Shown piece by piece: positions 1 through 5,360 of a stretch of 7,080 bases of DNA. The first letter of the stretch is position 1. Each line of letters begins with the position of its first letter. The position numbers were made by a program, and so were the translations under genes. The notes under the pieces are model-generated. The model ran no database searches. It saw only the letters and a list, made by a program, of their open reading frames with translations, and was not told where the DNA came from. Source of the stretch: an uncultured Verrucomicrobiota bacterium (GTDB taxonomy: Bacteria > Verrucomicrobiota > Verrucomicrobiia > Limisphaerales > UBA1096); the NCBI GenBank assembly GCA_913050205.1, contig CAJXAU010000080.1, forward strand, positions 1 through 7,080, in the 5' to 3' direction.

Positions 1-147
1 TTAGTAGTAGACTCTTACGACAGCGCTTGCATCCGCACGCCGTGCAAGATGCGCGAGACCTTACCCGATTTTTATCAGTGTACAAGCACTTTTTTTACTG
101 TGACATTTTTGTGACGTAACATGCGTTTTGCTCCCTGTTTTCAGGGG
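1..147. other. Non-coding flank downstream of pseudopilin 1
   Basis: No gene is supported here. It holds a CTTGCA/TGCAAG inverted repeat (26-31 with 43-48), a run of seven to eight T at about 90-96, two direct copies of TGTGAC (99-104 and 110-115, start-to-start 11 bp), and a short CCCTG/CAGGG hairpin (133-137 with 142-146) just past the pseudopilin 1 stop. That hairpin lacks a U-tract on the minus strand, so it is not a convincing intrinsic terminator. Any gene further left is outside the window. Confidence 0.4.
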
Positions 148-846
148 TCAAAAGTATAGGTTGCCCATCATTTTTGGCTTTTTGATGAACGTCACTCCTT
201 TAATCCATTCGACATGGCCGTCGTAAAATCCCTCATTTGATCCCTCCGGTTCATCCCCCTGATCATTGTAATGATTGACTCCGCGCATCAGTGGGTTCGG
301 GTCGCCTGGCCGTCCCCATGAACCTTGGTATTTACGGTTTAAATCCGCCCAAATTACCTCGTAATGAGGTGAATCCGTTGTCTTTAGGGCGAAAACCGGG
401 GTGCGAACCTGTTCCTGAAACATCGACCTGTTGTTGGAGTAACGCTTCTCGCCGGCAAAATAAAAATAGCCCATCACCGAGTCGCGTCCACCCGGCCAGG
501 TCCAAAAGTCGTCCCGATTCCAGCTCCGGTTCGACGGGCAGTAAAACATGGGGCGGCGGATGTGATACTGGTTGGTCATCGTGTCGCGAAACCAAACCGA
601 GTTCCAATATGGATTGCTCGAGCCACCGGGCGGGAAGGCATCGTCGTTGTCACCCGCATACATGGCGAGTGAGAGAAGCCATTGGTGTGCGTTGTTTTTG
701 CAGGTCGTCCGGTGCGCCTGCTCCTTGGCACGTGCCAAGGCTGGCAGCAACAGGCTCGCAAGGATCGCAATAATGGCAATCACCACAAGCAACTCGATCA
801 ACGTGAAGGCACCACGGTGACCACGGAACGTCTTCGTCAACAACAT
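148..846 (-). CDS. Type II secretion-like pseudopilin with H-X9-DG-like C-terminus (pseudopilin 1)
   Basis: A 232-residue prepilin-like protein. After a short basic leader (residues 1-13, ending RGA) comes FTLIELLVV, with Glu18 at mature position +5, then a hydrophobic helix to about residue 37 (IAIIAILASLLLPALARAK). This is the class III signal cut and N-methylated by a prepilin peptidase; the mature protein should sit in the inner membrane with a periplasmic globular domain. Cys49 and Cys103 (FYCP) are the usual cysteine pair of this family. The C-terminus carries FYDGHVEWI (207-215), the DG end of an H-X9-DG-type motif, but the nearest upstream His (192) is 16 residues away, so the loop is enlarged. 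The soluble domain is rich in Trp, Tyr and Phe. It starts 70 bp after the cytochrome stop on the same strand and may be co-transcribed. The ATG has no Shine-Dalgarno, and an in-frame TAA lies shortly upstream with no better start between. The pilus or secretion partner is unknown. Confidence 0.9.
   Translation of the reverse strand: MLLTKTFRGHRGAFTLIELLVVIAIIAILASLLLPALARAKEQAHRTTCKNNAHQWLLSLAMYAGDNDDAFPPGGSSNPYWNSVWFRDTMTNQYHIRRPMFYCPSNRSWNRDDFWTWPGGRDSVMGYFYFAGEKRYSNNRSMFQEQVRTPVFALKTTDSPHYEVIWADLNRKYQGSWGRPGDPNPLMRGVNHYNDQGDEPEGSNEGFYDGHVEWIKGVTFIKKPKMMGNLYF
723..740. repeat. 18-bp perfect palindrome inside pseudopilin 1
   Basis: CCTTGGCACGTGCCAAGG reads the same on both strands. It lies in the codons for the PALARAKE segment at the end of the pilin helix. 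The protein motif is conserved in the family, so part of the symmetry may be coincidental codon choice. It shares the CTTGG/CCAAG arms with the CGCTTGGCCAAGCG family but has a different centre. Confidence 0.5.
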
Positions 847-866
847 CGGAACGGGAGTCAGTCTGA

Positions 867-881
867 AAACGGAAACCGTTT
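867..881 (-). terminator. Weak hairpin between cytochrome and pseudopilin 1
   Basis: AAACGG, three bases, then CCGTTT form a six-pair stem (867-872 with 876-881), followed on the minus strand by a short U run. A second small stem, CCAAG/CTTGG (898-902 with 907-911), sits just after the cytochrome stop. Both are short and A/U-rich or lack a long U-tract, so at most they would attenuate read-through from the cytochrome gene into pseudopilin 1. Confidence 0.22.
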
Positions 882-916
882 AAGGCAAGCCATCATTCCA
901 AGCCCACTTGGCAGTT

Positions 917-2833
917 TTATTCACGCAGGCGCATGGGGCGATTGTCCCGGGTGCGAATGAGGTCTTGCACACGATCGATGTCACGGACGCGTTGCTCGTT
1001 GAGCAATACCGGGGCGACTGGCTTGGGAAGGGTGATTCGTAATTCCTGCTGCCAAATGTTCATCGCCTCCTCCCGCTTGGCCAAGCGCTTGGTTTCGTCC
1101 GCCACAAAGTCATACTTGTACGCTACAAAGCCGGGCTGTTTCTTCAATGCCTTGTGCGCGATGTAACGGACGGCGGCGTAGGGGTCGTTGAGTGTGTCCG
1201 CCAACAGGGGCGACTGCCATCCACTCCCACTGGCGAGCAGGGCCGGTTCCCAGCCCATGTGCCAAGCGGCCAACGCACGTTGTCCCGCATCCCCTTTGAG
1301 TAACCAGACGGCGGAGGCGGCCGTGGTTTGGTGAATCTCCGGCACCTTGGCTTTCGGTTTGCCGGTGCGCTTGGCCAGATGTTCCGCAGTCCAGTCAAGG
1401 GTCTTGTCGAGATGACACAGGTTGCAGGCGTTGGGTCGACCAGTCTCAAGCGTGGTTGCGATGTCGGGGGTCTCGATCGTGTGCCCTCGGATGGCCTTGA
1501 GCAGTCCGTACGACGTGTGCGGCATATGGCAATTGTAACAATTGCTGCCGGCTGAGTTTGTGGCGTGTCGGGTGTGGGAGGTGATGTCCCCGGCCATATC
1601 CTCGTGGCATTGAAGGCAGGCTTGGTTGCTGCGCATGCCTCGGGCGAGTTGGTCGTTGGGATCACTCTTGTGCATGGAGTGACAGCTCAGGCAGGACATC
1701 GTGCCGCGTTGGTGGCAGGCCGACTCGAGCAATCCGTTGTACTCCCGCCCGGTGACGCGGATTTTTCCATCAGGCCAGAAAAAGTCGGCGAGGATGTCCG
1801 GGTTCTTCTCCAGCACCGGCTTGAGCCACGGCTGTTTGTCGAGCTGTGTTGGTTGGATGATAGGTGTTGTCTTCGCAAGATCGTCGCCGGGGCGGTAGCT
1901 GAATCCGTGTGCGGTCCAGTTTTCACTTTTGTCGAACCACTTCATCCCGTGGCATGAGCCGCAAACCTGGGTGCTGCGTGTGTGGTCGAGGTCGGCTGGT
2001 TGCACAATGGAAAGCGGGTCCGTCTCAAGCGCCTGTTTGCGTTCCGCCTCGGGGAGCTTGGCCAGTTGGAGTTGGCGATCGACATGCTGCTGTCCGGGGC
2101 CGTGGCAGGCTTCACATGAAATGCCAAGGTCGGCGATCTGTGACTCGAACCGCTGCTCGGCCTTGTTGGGCTTGGGTTGTGGCCCGGTGGTGTGGCAGCG
2201 GATGCAGTTCATGTTCCAATTCTCCTGGCTAATCACCGTATGCGGATCGCGGATAAACAGGCTGTTGCGTGGTGCCCAGCGTTGATCCTCGATCAGCCAC
2301 GAGAACGGGAAGCCGATCTGCAGGTTGCCCATCATGCCCGGCAGCCAAAAAACCTGCATGTGGTGGGAACCGGTGACCATGCCCATTCGCACGTGAACCG
2401 CCTCCGGATCGTGGCCGTCCGGTGCGGCCTTGGCAGCTTCGAGATTTTCGATCGTGGTCCAGTACTCGTCGCCGCGCTTGTGCATGGTGAACCGTTCGCT
2501 TCCGAACGTGTGTGACTGGCCGTCAAACGCCGCCTTGACCGTTTCGGGCGACATGATCTGCGTCATGCTGCGATGGTACGAGGCATGCCAGCTTTGGTGC
2601 TCATCGGTGTGACACTCGCGGCAGGCGTTGGAACCGACGTATTCGTTATCGGCACGTCGGTAGGGCAGGGTGATCTCGTAGGGCGGTTGCTGCTGCGATG
2701 GCGCTTGGCCAAGCGCTGGGTTGGCGGGGGCGTCCGGTTTTTCGGGTGGGTCGGGGAGGTTGATCAGCAGCAACACAACCGATACGACCAGAACGGTGAT
2801 CAACCATCGCACGGTGGAGGGGTGCCAATTCAT
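917..2833 (-). CDS. Membrane-anchored octaheme c-type cytochrome with C-terminal HEAT-like segment
   Basis: A 638-residue protein with eight CXXCH haem c motifs at residues 71-75 (CRECH), 210-214 (CIRCH), 240-244 (CEACH), 291-295 (CGSCH), 381-385 (CLSCH), 406-410 (CLQCH), 432-436 (CYNCH) and 470-474 (CNLCH). Residues about 9-26 form one hydrophobic segment after a basic residue, an uncleaved signal anchor or signal peptide; a Pro/Ala/Gln-rich linker (27-50) follows. Haem attachment therefore occurs outside the cytoplasmic membrane, and the likely role is periplasmic electron transfer or a redox enzyme. The first haem region (YVGSNACRECH, then SWHASYH) resembles the cytochrome c554 type. WPDGKIRVTGREYNGLLES before haem 5 and HMPHTSYGLLKAIRGH after haem 7 look like family signatures. 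After haem 8, residues about 500-565 are helical with a HEAT-like LNDPYAAVRYIAHKAL. Substrate and partners cannot be read from the sequence. The ATG lacks a Shine-Dalgarno. Two copies of the CGCTTGGCCAAGCG palindrome lie in the gene, encoding RLAKR (583-587) and ALGQA (40-44). Confidence 0.9.
   Translation of the reverse strand: MNWHPSTVRWLITVLVVSVVLLLINLPDPPEKPDAPANPALGQAPSQQQPPYEITLPYRRADNEYVGSNACRECHTDEHQSWHASYHRSMTQIMSPETVKAAFDGQSHTFGSERFTMHKRGDEYWTTIENLEAAKAAPDGHDPEAVHVRMGMVTGSHHMQVFWLPGMMGNLQIGFPFSWLIEDQRWAPRNSLFIRDPHTVISQENWNMNCIRCHTTGPQPKPNKAEQRFESQIADLGISCEACHGPGQQHVDRQLQLAKLPEAERKQALETDPLSIVQPADLDHTRSTQVCGSCHGMKWFDKSENWTAHGFSYRPGDDLAKTTPIIQPTQLDKQPWLKPVLEKNPDILADFFWPDGKIRVTGREYNGLLESACHQRGTMSCLSCHSMHKSDPNDQLARGMRSNQACLQCHEDMAGDITSHTRHATNSAGSNCYNCHMPHTSYGLLKAIRGHTIETPDIATTLETGRPNACNLCHLDKTLDWTAEHLAKRTGKPKAKVPEIHQTTAASAVWLLKGDAGQRALAAWHMGWEPALLASGSGWQSPLLADTLNDPYAAVRYIAHKALKKQPGFVAYKYDFVADETKRLAKREEAMNIWQQELRITLPKPVAPVLLNEQRVRDIDRVQDLIRTRDNRPMRLRE
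1074..1087. repeat. CGCTTGGCCAAGCG palindrome, copy 1 (in cytochrome gene)
   Basis: Exact 14-bp copy. On the minus strand it encodes RLAKR (residues 583-587) in a charged C-terminal linker outside the haem domain. The 3' side continues into a second CGCTTGG, so the arms are partly repeated. Truncated relatives in the same gene are CGCTTGGCCA at 1368-1377 and GCTTGGCCA at 2056-2064. Confidence 0.7.
2701..2716. repeat. CGCTTGGCCAAGCG palindrome, copy 2 (in cytochrome gene)
   Basis: Exact core at 2702-2715, with symmetry extended to 16 bp (GCGCTTGGCCAAGCGC). It encodes ALGQA (residues 40-44) in the linker between the membrane segment and the first haem. This is a different reading frame from copy 1, so conservation is of the DNA rather than of a peptide. 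Confidence 0.75.
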
Positions 2834-2850
2834 GCTGTAGTGTTAAGCTG

Positions 2851-2866
2851 CCGCTTGGCCAAGCGG
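2851..2866. repeat. CGCTTGGCCAAGCG palindrome, copy 3 (cytochrome 5' leader)
   Basis: Exact core at 2852-2865, symmetric over 16 bp (CCGCTTGGCCAAGCGG). This copy is outside any supported gene, with its proximal edge 17 bp before the cytochrome ATG (2833). If transcribed as leader it could fold on itself only with a tight loop, so a DNA-level role (protein binding or methylation target) is as likely as an RNA one. Confidence 0.75.
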
Positions 2867-2948
2867 GTGTGTTGAACTTGCTTCTTCCGTGTGAGGGTGT
2901 TGGTTGTAACTGACTGGTTGATGTGCCGGGGTGAGGATTAAGTGTTCT

Positions 2949-2979
2949 ATTTTAAGCCAACGACGGGATGTTGCATCAA
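2949..2979 (-). promoter_or_regulatory. Weak candidate promoter for the cytochrome gene
   Basis: On the minus strand TTGATG (-35, 2974-2979) is followed after 19 bp by TAAAAT (-10, 2949-2954), about 115 bp before the cytochrome ATG. The spacing is longer than the usual 17 bp and the match is moderate. The location between the upstream terminator and the gene is right, but no start site can be confirmed from sequence. Confidence 0.25.
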
Positions 2980-3074
2980 TCGAGACAGCGCCGTTTTGCA
3001 TTATCTTGAAAGTGCCGTAGTGCAGCCGTTCCAAGACTCTTGCGCAAATCCTATGCGTCTGGATTTGAGGTGGA

Positions 3075-3108
3075 AAAGAAAAAACGGCCTGCTCGCGCAG
3101 GCCGTTTT
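3075..3108 (-). terminator. Strong intrinsic terminator of pseudopilin 2
   Basis: A perfect 12-bp inverted repeat, AAAACGGCCTGC (3081-3092) and GCAGGCCGTTTT (3097-3108), with a TCGC loop. Read on the minus strand the stem is followed by a U-rich tail (complement of the A-rich 3075-3084). It lies about 20 bp past the pseudopilin 2 stop and should insulate it from the cytochrome gene. The plus-strand tail is only four T, so action is mainly leftward. Confidence 0.85.
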
Positions 3109-3127
3109 GAAAAAGTTGATGTTCCGT

Positions 3128-4048
3128 TCAACGGTTTGAGTTGCCCCACCAGATGTCGTTCGGGTGGTTTGGTCGGCCGTTGGTTTGTGCCATGGCGTAG
3201 AATTTCTTGTAGCTCAGATTGATCGCCGCACCGGAGACGATTCCCACGGTGGCGGAACCGCCAACATCCTGATGGCCGGTCCTGTTTTCTCCTGCCGTGG
3301 CATGGCGTTGAGAGATCCCCTCATGCGGCTGGTTGCCGGCATCATTAAACCAGAACGGGTTTGTGTCGTCCGTTTCCCACTGGACGATGTTACCGGGTTC
3401 TGTAGACGAGATTTTTCGGACTCGCCCGGCATTATAAGAACCGGTTTGTGGGTTGCCGTTGTGGAAGAAGATGATGTTTCCGTTCCATGTGTAGCTGGTG
3501 ATCTTGATTGGGCGCTGCCAGAATAACTTGGAGGTTTTGGATGTGGCGGAATCCTTCGGGCACATCAATACCTGTTGGTTGTTGCCGAGGTAGTCGCCGA
3601 GTTGTCCGTGCCGGAAAGACTCCCTTTGACCTGCGAGGTGTTTTTCCAGATTGGATGCGTTGGAAACCGAGGAATAAGTAGGCATGGCGGTGGATCCCGT
3701 CCAGTTGTGGTTTGGTTTGTCGCAGCGTCCGCCGGCTTTCCAACCGGTGGTCCGTTCGGCAGCATTACCAGCATAAGCCCATCCTGTCGGGCCGCCGCCG
3801 TTTCCACCCCAAGTCGGGTGGGGCATGTATTCTTCGTGATCCCCGGTGAACATGTTCAACGCCAGCATGATCTGCTTGTTGTTGTTCCAGTCGATGGTGT
3901 TATGGGCCTTGTCCTTCGCCCGGGCGAGGGCCGGTAAAAGTAGTCCGGCAAGGATGGCGATGATGGCGATCACCACCAACAGTTCGATCAACGTAAACCC
4001 GAGGAAAACCTTGGATTTCAGTTTTTTTGGAGATGTGGTCTTTTTCAT
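3128..4048 (-). CDS. Type II secretion-like pseudopilin (pseudopilin 2)
   Basis: A 306-residue prepilin-like protein with a lysine-rich leader (residues 1-17, ending FLG). Cleavage is predicted between Gly17 and Phe18, giving FTLIELLVV with Glu22 at mature +5; the hydrophobic helix runs to about residue 41, followed by ARAKDKAHN. The soluble part contains a MCPKD motif (Cys163) like the CP of its paralogues, many Gly and Asn, and a C-terminal stretch GHQDVGGSATVGIV (258-271) in place of a clean H-X9-DG signature. It ends in HPNDIWWGNSNR, a style I associate with PVC pseudopilins. The protein should be an inner-membrane-anchored periplasmic subunit needing a prepilin peptidase encoded elsewhere. 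It has its own promoter candidate (4105-4133) and terminators on both sides, so it is probably monocistronic. The ATG has no Shine-Dalgarno. Its function beyond pilin-like assembly is unknown. Confidence 0.9.
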   Translation of the reverse strand: MKKTTSPKKLKSKVFLGFTLIELLVVIAIIAILAGLLLPALARAKDKAHNTIDWNNNKQIMLALNMFTGDHEEYMPHPTWGGNGGGPTGWAYAGNAAERTTGWKAGGRCDKPNHNWTGSTAMPTYSSVSNASNLEKHLAGQRESFRHGQLGDYLGNNQQVLMCPKDSATSKTSKLFWQRPIKITSYTWNGNIIFFHNGNPQTGSYNAGRVRKISSTEPGNIVQWETDDTNPFWFNDAGNQPHEGISQRHATAGENRTGHQDVGGSATVGIVSGAAINLSYKKFYAMAQTNGRPNHPNDIWWGNSNR

Positions 4049-4104
4049 AAAGCTTTAAGAGTGGCGCCGATCGCTCGGACACCGGTTCGGATCTCGGTTG
4101 GGGG

Positions 4105-4133
4105 AAACTACGTTCGGATTACGATGGAGTCAA
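4105..4133 (-). promoter_or_regulatory. Candidate sigma70-type promoter of pseudopilin 2
   Basis: TTGACT (-35, 4128-4133) and TAGTTT (-10, 4105-4110) on the minus strand are separated by exactly 17 bp. The -35 matches the consensus at five of six positions, the -10 at three of six. Transcription would start near 4098, giving a leader of about 50 nt to the ATG at 4048. The site lies just downstream of the pseudopilin 3 terminator, as a separate unit would require. Confidence 0.45.
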
Positions 4134-4169
4134 CGGGAAAAGTCGATTTTTAGGAAGTGCTTCGAGTAC

Positions 4170-4200
4170 AAAAAAAGACCCTCTCAATTGAGAGGGTCTT
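4170..4200 (-). terminator. Strong intrinsic terminator of pseudopilin 3
   Basis: A perfect 26-bp palindrome (4175-4200) forms an 11-bp stem, AAGACCCTCTC with its complement, around an AATT loop. On the minus strand it is followed directly by seven U (complement of A at 4170-4176). It sits about 20 bp after the pseudopilin 3 stop codon. On the plus strand there is no U-tract, so it acts on leftward transcripts. Confidence 0.9.
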
Positions 4201-4219
4201 CGAAAGGTTTGGCCTGATA

Positions 4220-4948
4220 TTACTTGCCAGCCGGGAAGAGCATTTCGTTGTCCTTCGCGCTGGAGTCTTGCAGGTACGTGGCGAGCTTGGCATTGCTGGC
4301 CTGTTGTACCGACGAATCAGAGAGAAGGAGGTCGCCCTGACCTTCGTGAAGGCTCTCGGTCCAGTTCACGCTGTTCCTACCAGTGAACTTCTTGCCGAGC
4401 TTCTTCTTGGCACCCTTGCTATCATTGTCGTTATTGTACTTGCCGTATTCAATGTTACGGTCGCCAGAAAGAACGTTGTTGGGCTTGGACTCATCAGCTT
4501 CGACGCCGATGAAGTAGCTCATGCTCTTGTTCTTGTGCACGCCGATCGGCTCTGCAGTACGGTTGCCGCGCGGCTTCTTGGTTGCGAAGCTGCTCACCGG
4601 CGGACGGTTACCATCACGCGGGCAGCGGATGACCTTAGGATTGCTGAGCTCGTTGGAAAGAGCCTGCCAGTGCATCCAGTTGTTCTGGTACTTTTTCAAC
4701 GCATCAGCGGAACCGCCCTCAGCTTCCGATACCTGCCAGGGGAAACGATCCTGGTTGTCGGTCGCGTAGATGCGAGTCGCAGTGCCGACCTGCTTTAGGT
4801 TGCTCACGCAGTTGATGCGCTGTGCCTTGGCTTTGGCTTTCGCCAGTGCCGGGAGAAGCATCCCCGCCAAGATGGCGATGATGGCTATAACGACCAGCAG
4901 CTCAATGAGCGTGAAGGCCCCGATCTTGTTTTTTTGAAAACGCTTCAT
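4220..4948 (-). CDS. Type II secretion-like pseudopilin with H-X9-DS motif (pseudopilin 3)
   Basis: A 242-residue prepilin-like protein. The basic leader MKRFQKNKIGA precedes FTLIELLVV (Phe12; Glu16 at mature +5), followed by a membrane helix to about residue 36 and the Lys/Ala-rich AKAKAKAQR. Cys47 and Cys109 (RCPRDG) are the typical cysteine pair. Near the C-terminus HEGQGDLLLSDSSVQQ (201-216) matches the H-X9-DG element of PVC pseudopilins in spacing, but Ser212 replaces the Gly. The protein is probably anchored in the inner membrane with a Lys/Asn-rich periplasmic domain. It has an AT-rich upstream region and a strong terminator, so it is likely monocistronic. It resembles pseudopilin 1 more than pseudopilin 2 in the leader (GAFTLIE). 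The ATG lacks a Shine-Dalgarno. Its partner machinery is not in the window. Confidence 0.9.
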   Translation of the reverse strand: MKRFQKNKIGAFTLIELLVVIAIIAILAGMLLPALAKAKAKAQRINCVSNLKQVGTATRIYATDNQDRFPWQVSEAEGGSADALKKYQNNWMHWQALSNELSNPKVIRCPRDGNRPPVSSFATKKPRGNRTAEPIGVHKNKSMSYFIGVEADESKPNNVLSGDRNIEYGKYNNDNDSKGAKKKLGKKFTGRNSVNWTESLHEGQGDLLLSDSSVQQASNAKLATYLQDSSAKDNEMLFPAGK

Positions 4949-4976
4949 GATGCGATTCGTTTGGTTTGATTAATTT

Positions 4977-4991
4977 AGTTAACTGTTAACT
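4977..4991. repeat. Inverted repeat upstream of pseudopilin 3
   Basis: AGTTAAC, one central base, GTTAACT: a 15-bp dyad with perfect 7-bp arms, 28 bp before the pseudopilin 3 ATG. Its compact symmetry in an AT-rich leader fits a repressor or activator half-site pair. No regulator is encoded nearby, so this is only a candidate operator. Confidence 0.4.
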
Positions 4992-5066
4992 CTTCACCTA
5001 ATTAGGGTTAAAGGAAGGCGCAGCTTCGTGTCTGTTGGGACGCTTGTCAACGCCTATTTGAAGAAA

Positions 5067-5095
5067 AATATAGCAGCCATAATGCCATGACTGAA
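5067..5095 (-). promoter_or_regulatory. Candidate promoter of pseudopilin 3
   Basis: On the minus strand TTCAGT (-35, 5090-5095) precedes TATATT (-10, 5067-5072) by 17 bp. The -10 matches the consensus at five of six positions, the -35 at three. Transcription starting near 5060 would give a leader of roughly 110 nt that contains the 4977-4991 dyad. Other AT-rich hexamers closer to the gene could serve instead. Confidence 0.33.
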
Positions 5096-5140
5096 GTGTG
5101 CCGGATTGAGATCAAATCAAAGTTTTCGGCCGGCATTTGC

Positions 5141-5176
5141 GCGTGATTTTCGCGCGTGCTGCGTGATTTTCACCCG
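5141..5176. repeat. Two direct repeats with 20-bp period
   Basis: GCGTGATTTTC occurs at 5141-5151 and again at 5161-5171; allowing two mismatches the match extends to 16 bp. The 20-bp period is close to two helical turns, so both copies would face the same side of the DNA. It lies about 190 bp upstream of the RNase R start and 190 bp upstream of pseudopilin 3. Confidence 0.5.
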
Positions 5177-5187
5177 ATAAATCGGGT
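5172..5187. repeat. Small inverted repeat abutting the direct repeats
   Basis: ACCCGAT and ATCGGGT (5172-5178 with 5181-5187) can form a short GC-rich hairpin. There is no U-tract in either direction, so it is not called as a terminator. It could belong to a regulatory site together with the adjacent direct repeats. Confidence 0.35.
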
Positions 5188-5360
5188 TGAACTTCGTTAC
5201 GCTTAGATCCTATTGATCGAGTTTTTGCATGTTTGTTTGGTTTTGCGAATGTTTTCGTTGTGGCGCTGCAAAAGAGTCGATACAAGCCTCTGTATGGCAA
5301 TGGATTTGCTGGTTGGGGTGGGATGTTCTGCGGACGCGAATCAAAACACCGCTATTTTAG

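Larger units (their letters stand above)
2834..3127. other. Intergenic region upstream of the cytochrome gene
   Basis: 294 bp between pseudopilin 2 and the cytochrome gene, both on the minus strand. It contains the pseudopilin 2 terminator (3075-3108), a weak promoter candidate (2949-2979) and the 16-bp palindrome (2851-2866) near the cytochrome start. A 63-codon minus-strand frame at 2843-3034 has no supporting features and is not called as a gene. Confidence 0.5.
4949..5360. other. Divergent intergenic region between pseudopilin 3 and rnr
   Basis: 412 bp with no supported gene. From left to right it holds an AT-rich stretch with an inverted repeat (4977-4991), a promoter candidate for pseudopilin 3 (5067-5095) with an additional isolated TTGACA on the minus strand (5045-5050, no good -10), a 20-bp-period direct repeat (5141-5176) and a small hairpin (5172-5187). 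For RNase R only weak plus-strand promoter elements are visible (for example TTGAAC at 5187-5192, then TATTGA after 18 bp), so I do not call one. Confidence 0.5.

Noticed and set aside
723..740. 18-bp palindrome as a member of the CGCTTGGCCAAGCG family
   Set aside because: Only the CTTGG/CCAAG arms are shared; the centre differs and the codons encode the conserved PALARAK of pilins, so the symmetry may be incidental.
291..773. 160-codon plus-strand open frame
   Set aside because: Antisense to pseudopilin 1, which has a clear pilin signal and C-terminal motif.
1144..1665. 173-codon minus-strand frame overlapping the cytochrome gene
   Set aside because: Same strand but another frame of the octaheme cytochrome; its Pro/Arg/Thr-rich composition is typical of a frame shadow.
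1074..2866. CGCTTGGCCAAGCG copies as transposon ends or MITE termini
   Set aside because: The copies do not flank a common internal sequence, no target duplication is visible, and no transposase is encoded.
2843..3034. 63-codon minus-strand frame upstream of the cytochrome gene
   Set aside because: It occupies otherwise non-coding sequence, but shows no ribosome site, no domain and an arbitrary-looking C-terminus that runs through the palindrome. Not enough to call a gene.
4157..4798. 213-codon plus-strand open frame
   Set aside because: Antisense to pseudopilin 3 and running across its terminator; no recognisable domain.
5141..5180. Possible start of a CRISPR or tandem array
   Set aside because: Only two short units with no spacer structure and no cas gene in the window.
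5112..5300. 62-codon minus-strand frame in the divergent intergenic region
   Set aside because: Basic, low-complexity composition, crosses the direct repeats and hairpin, no family resemblance.
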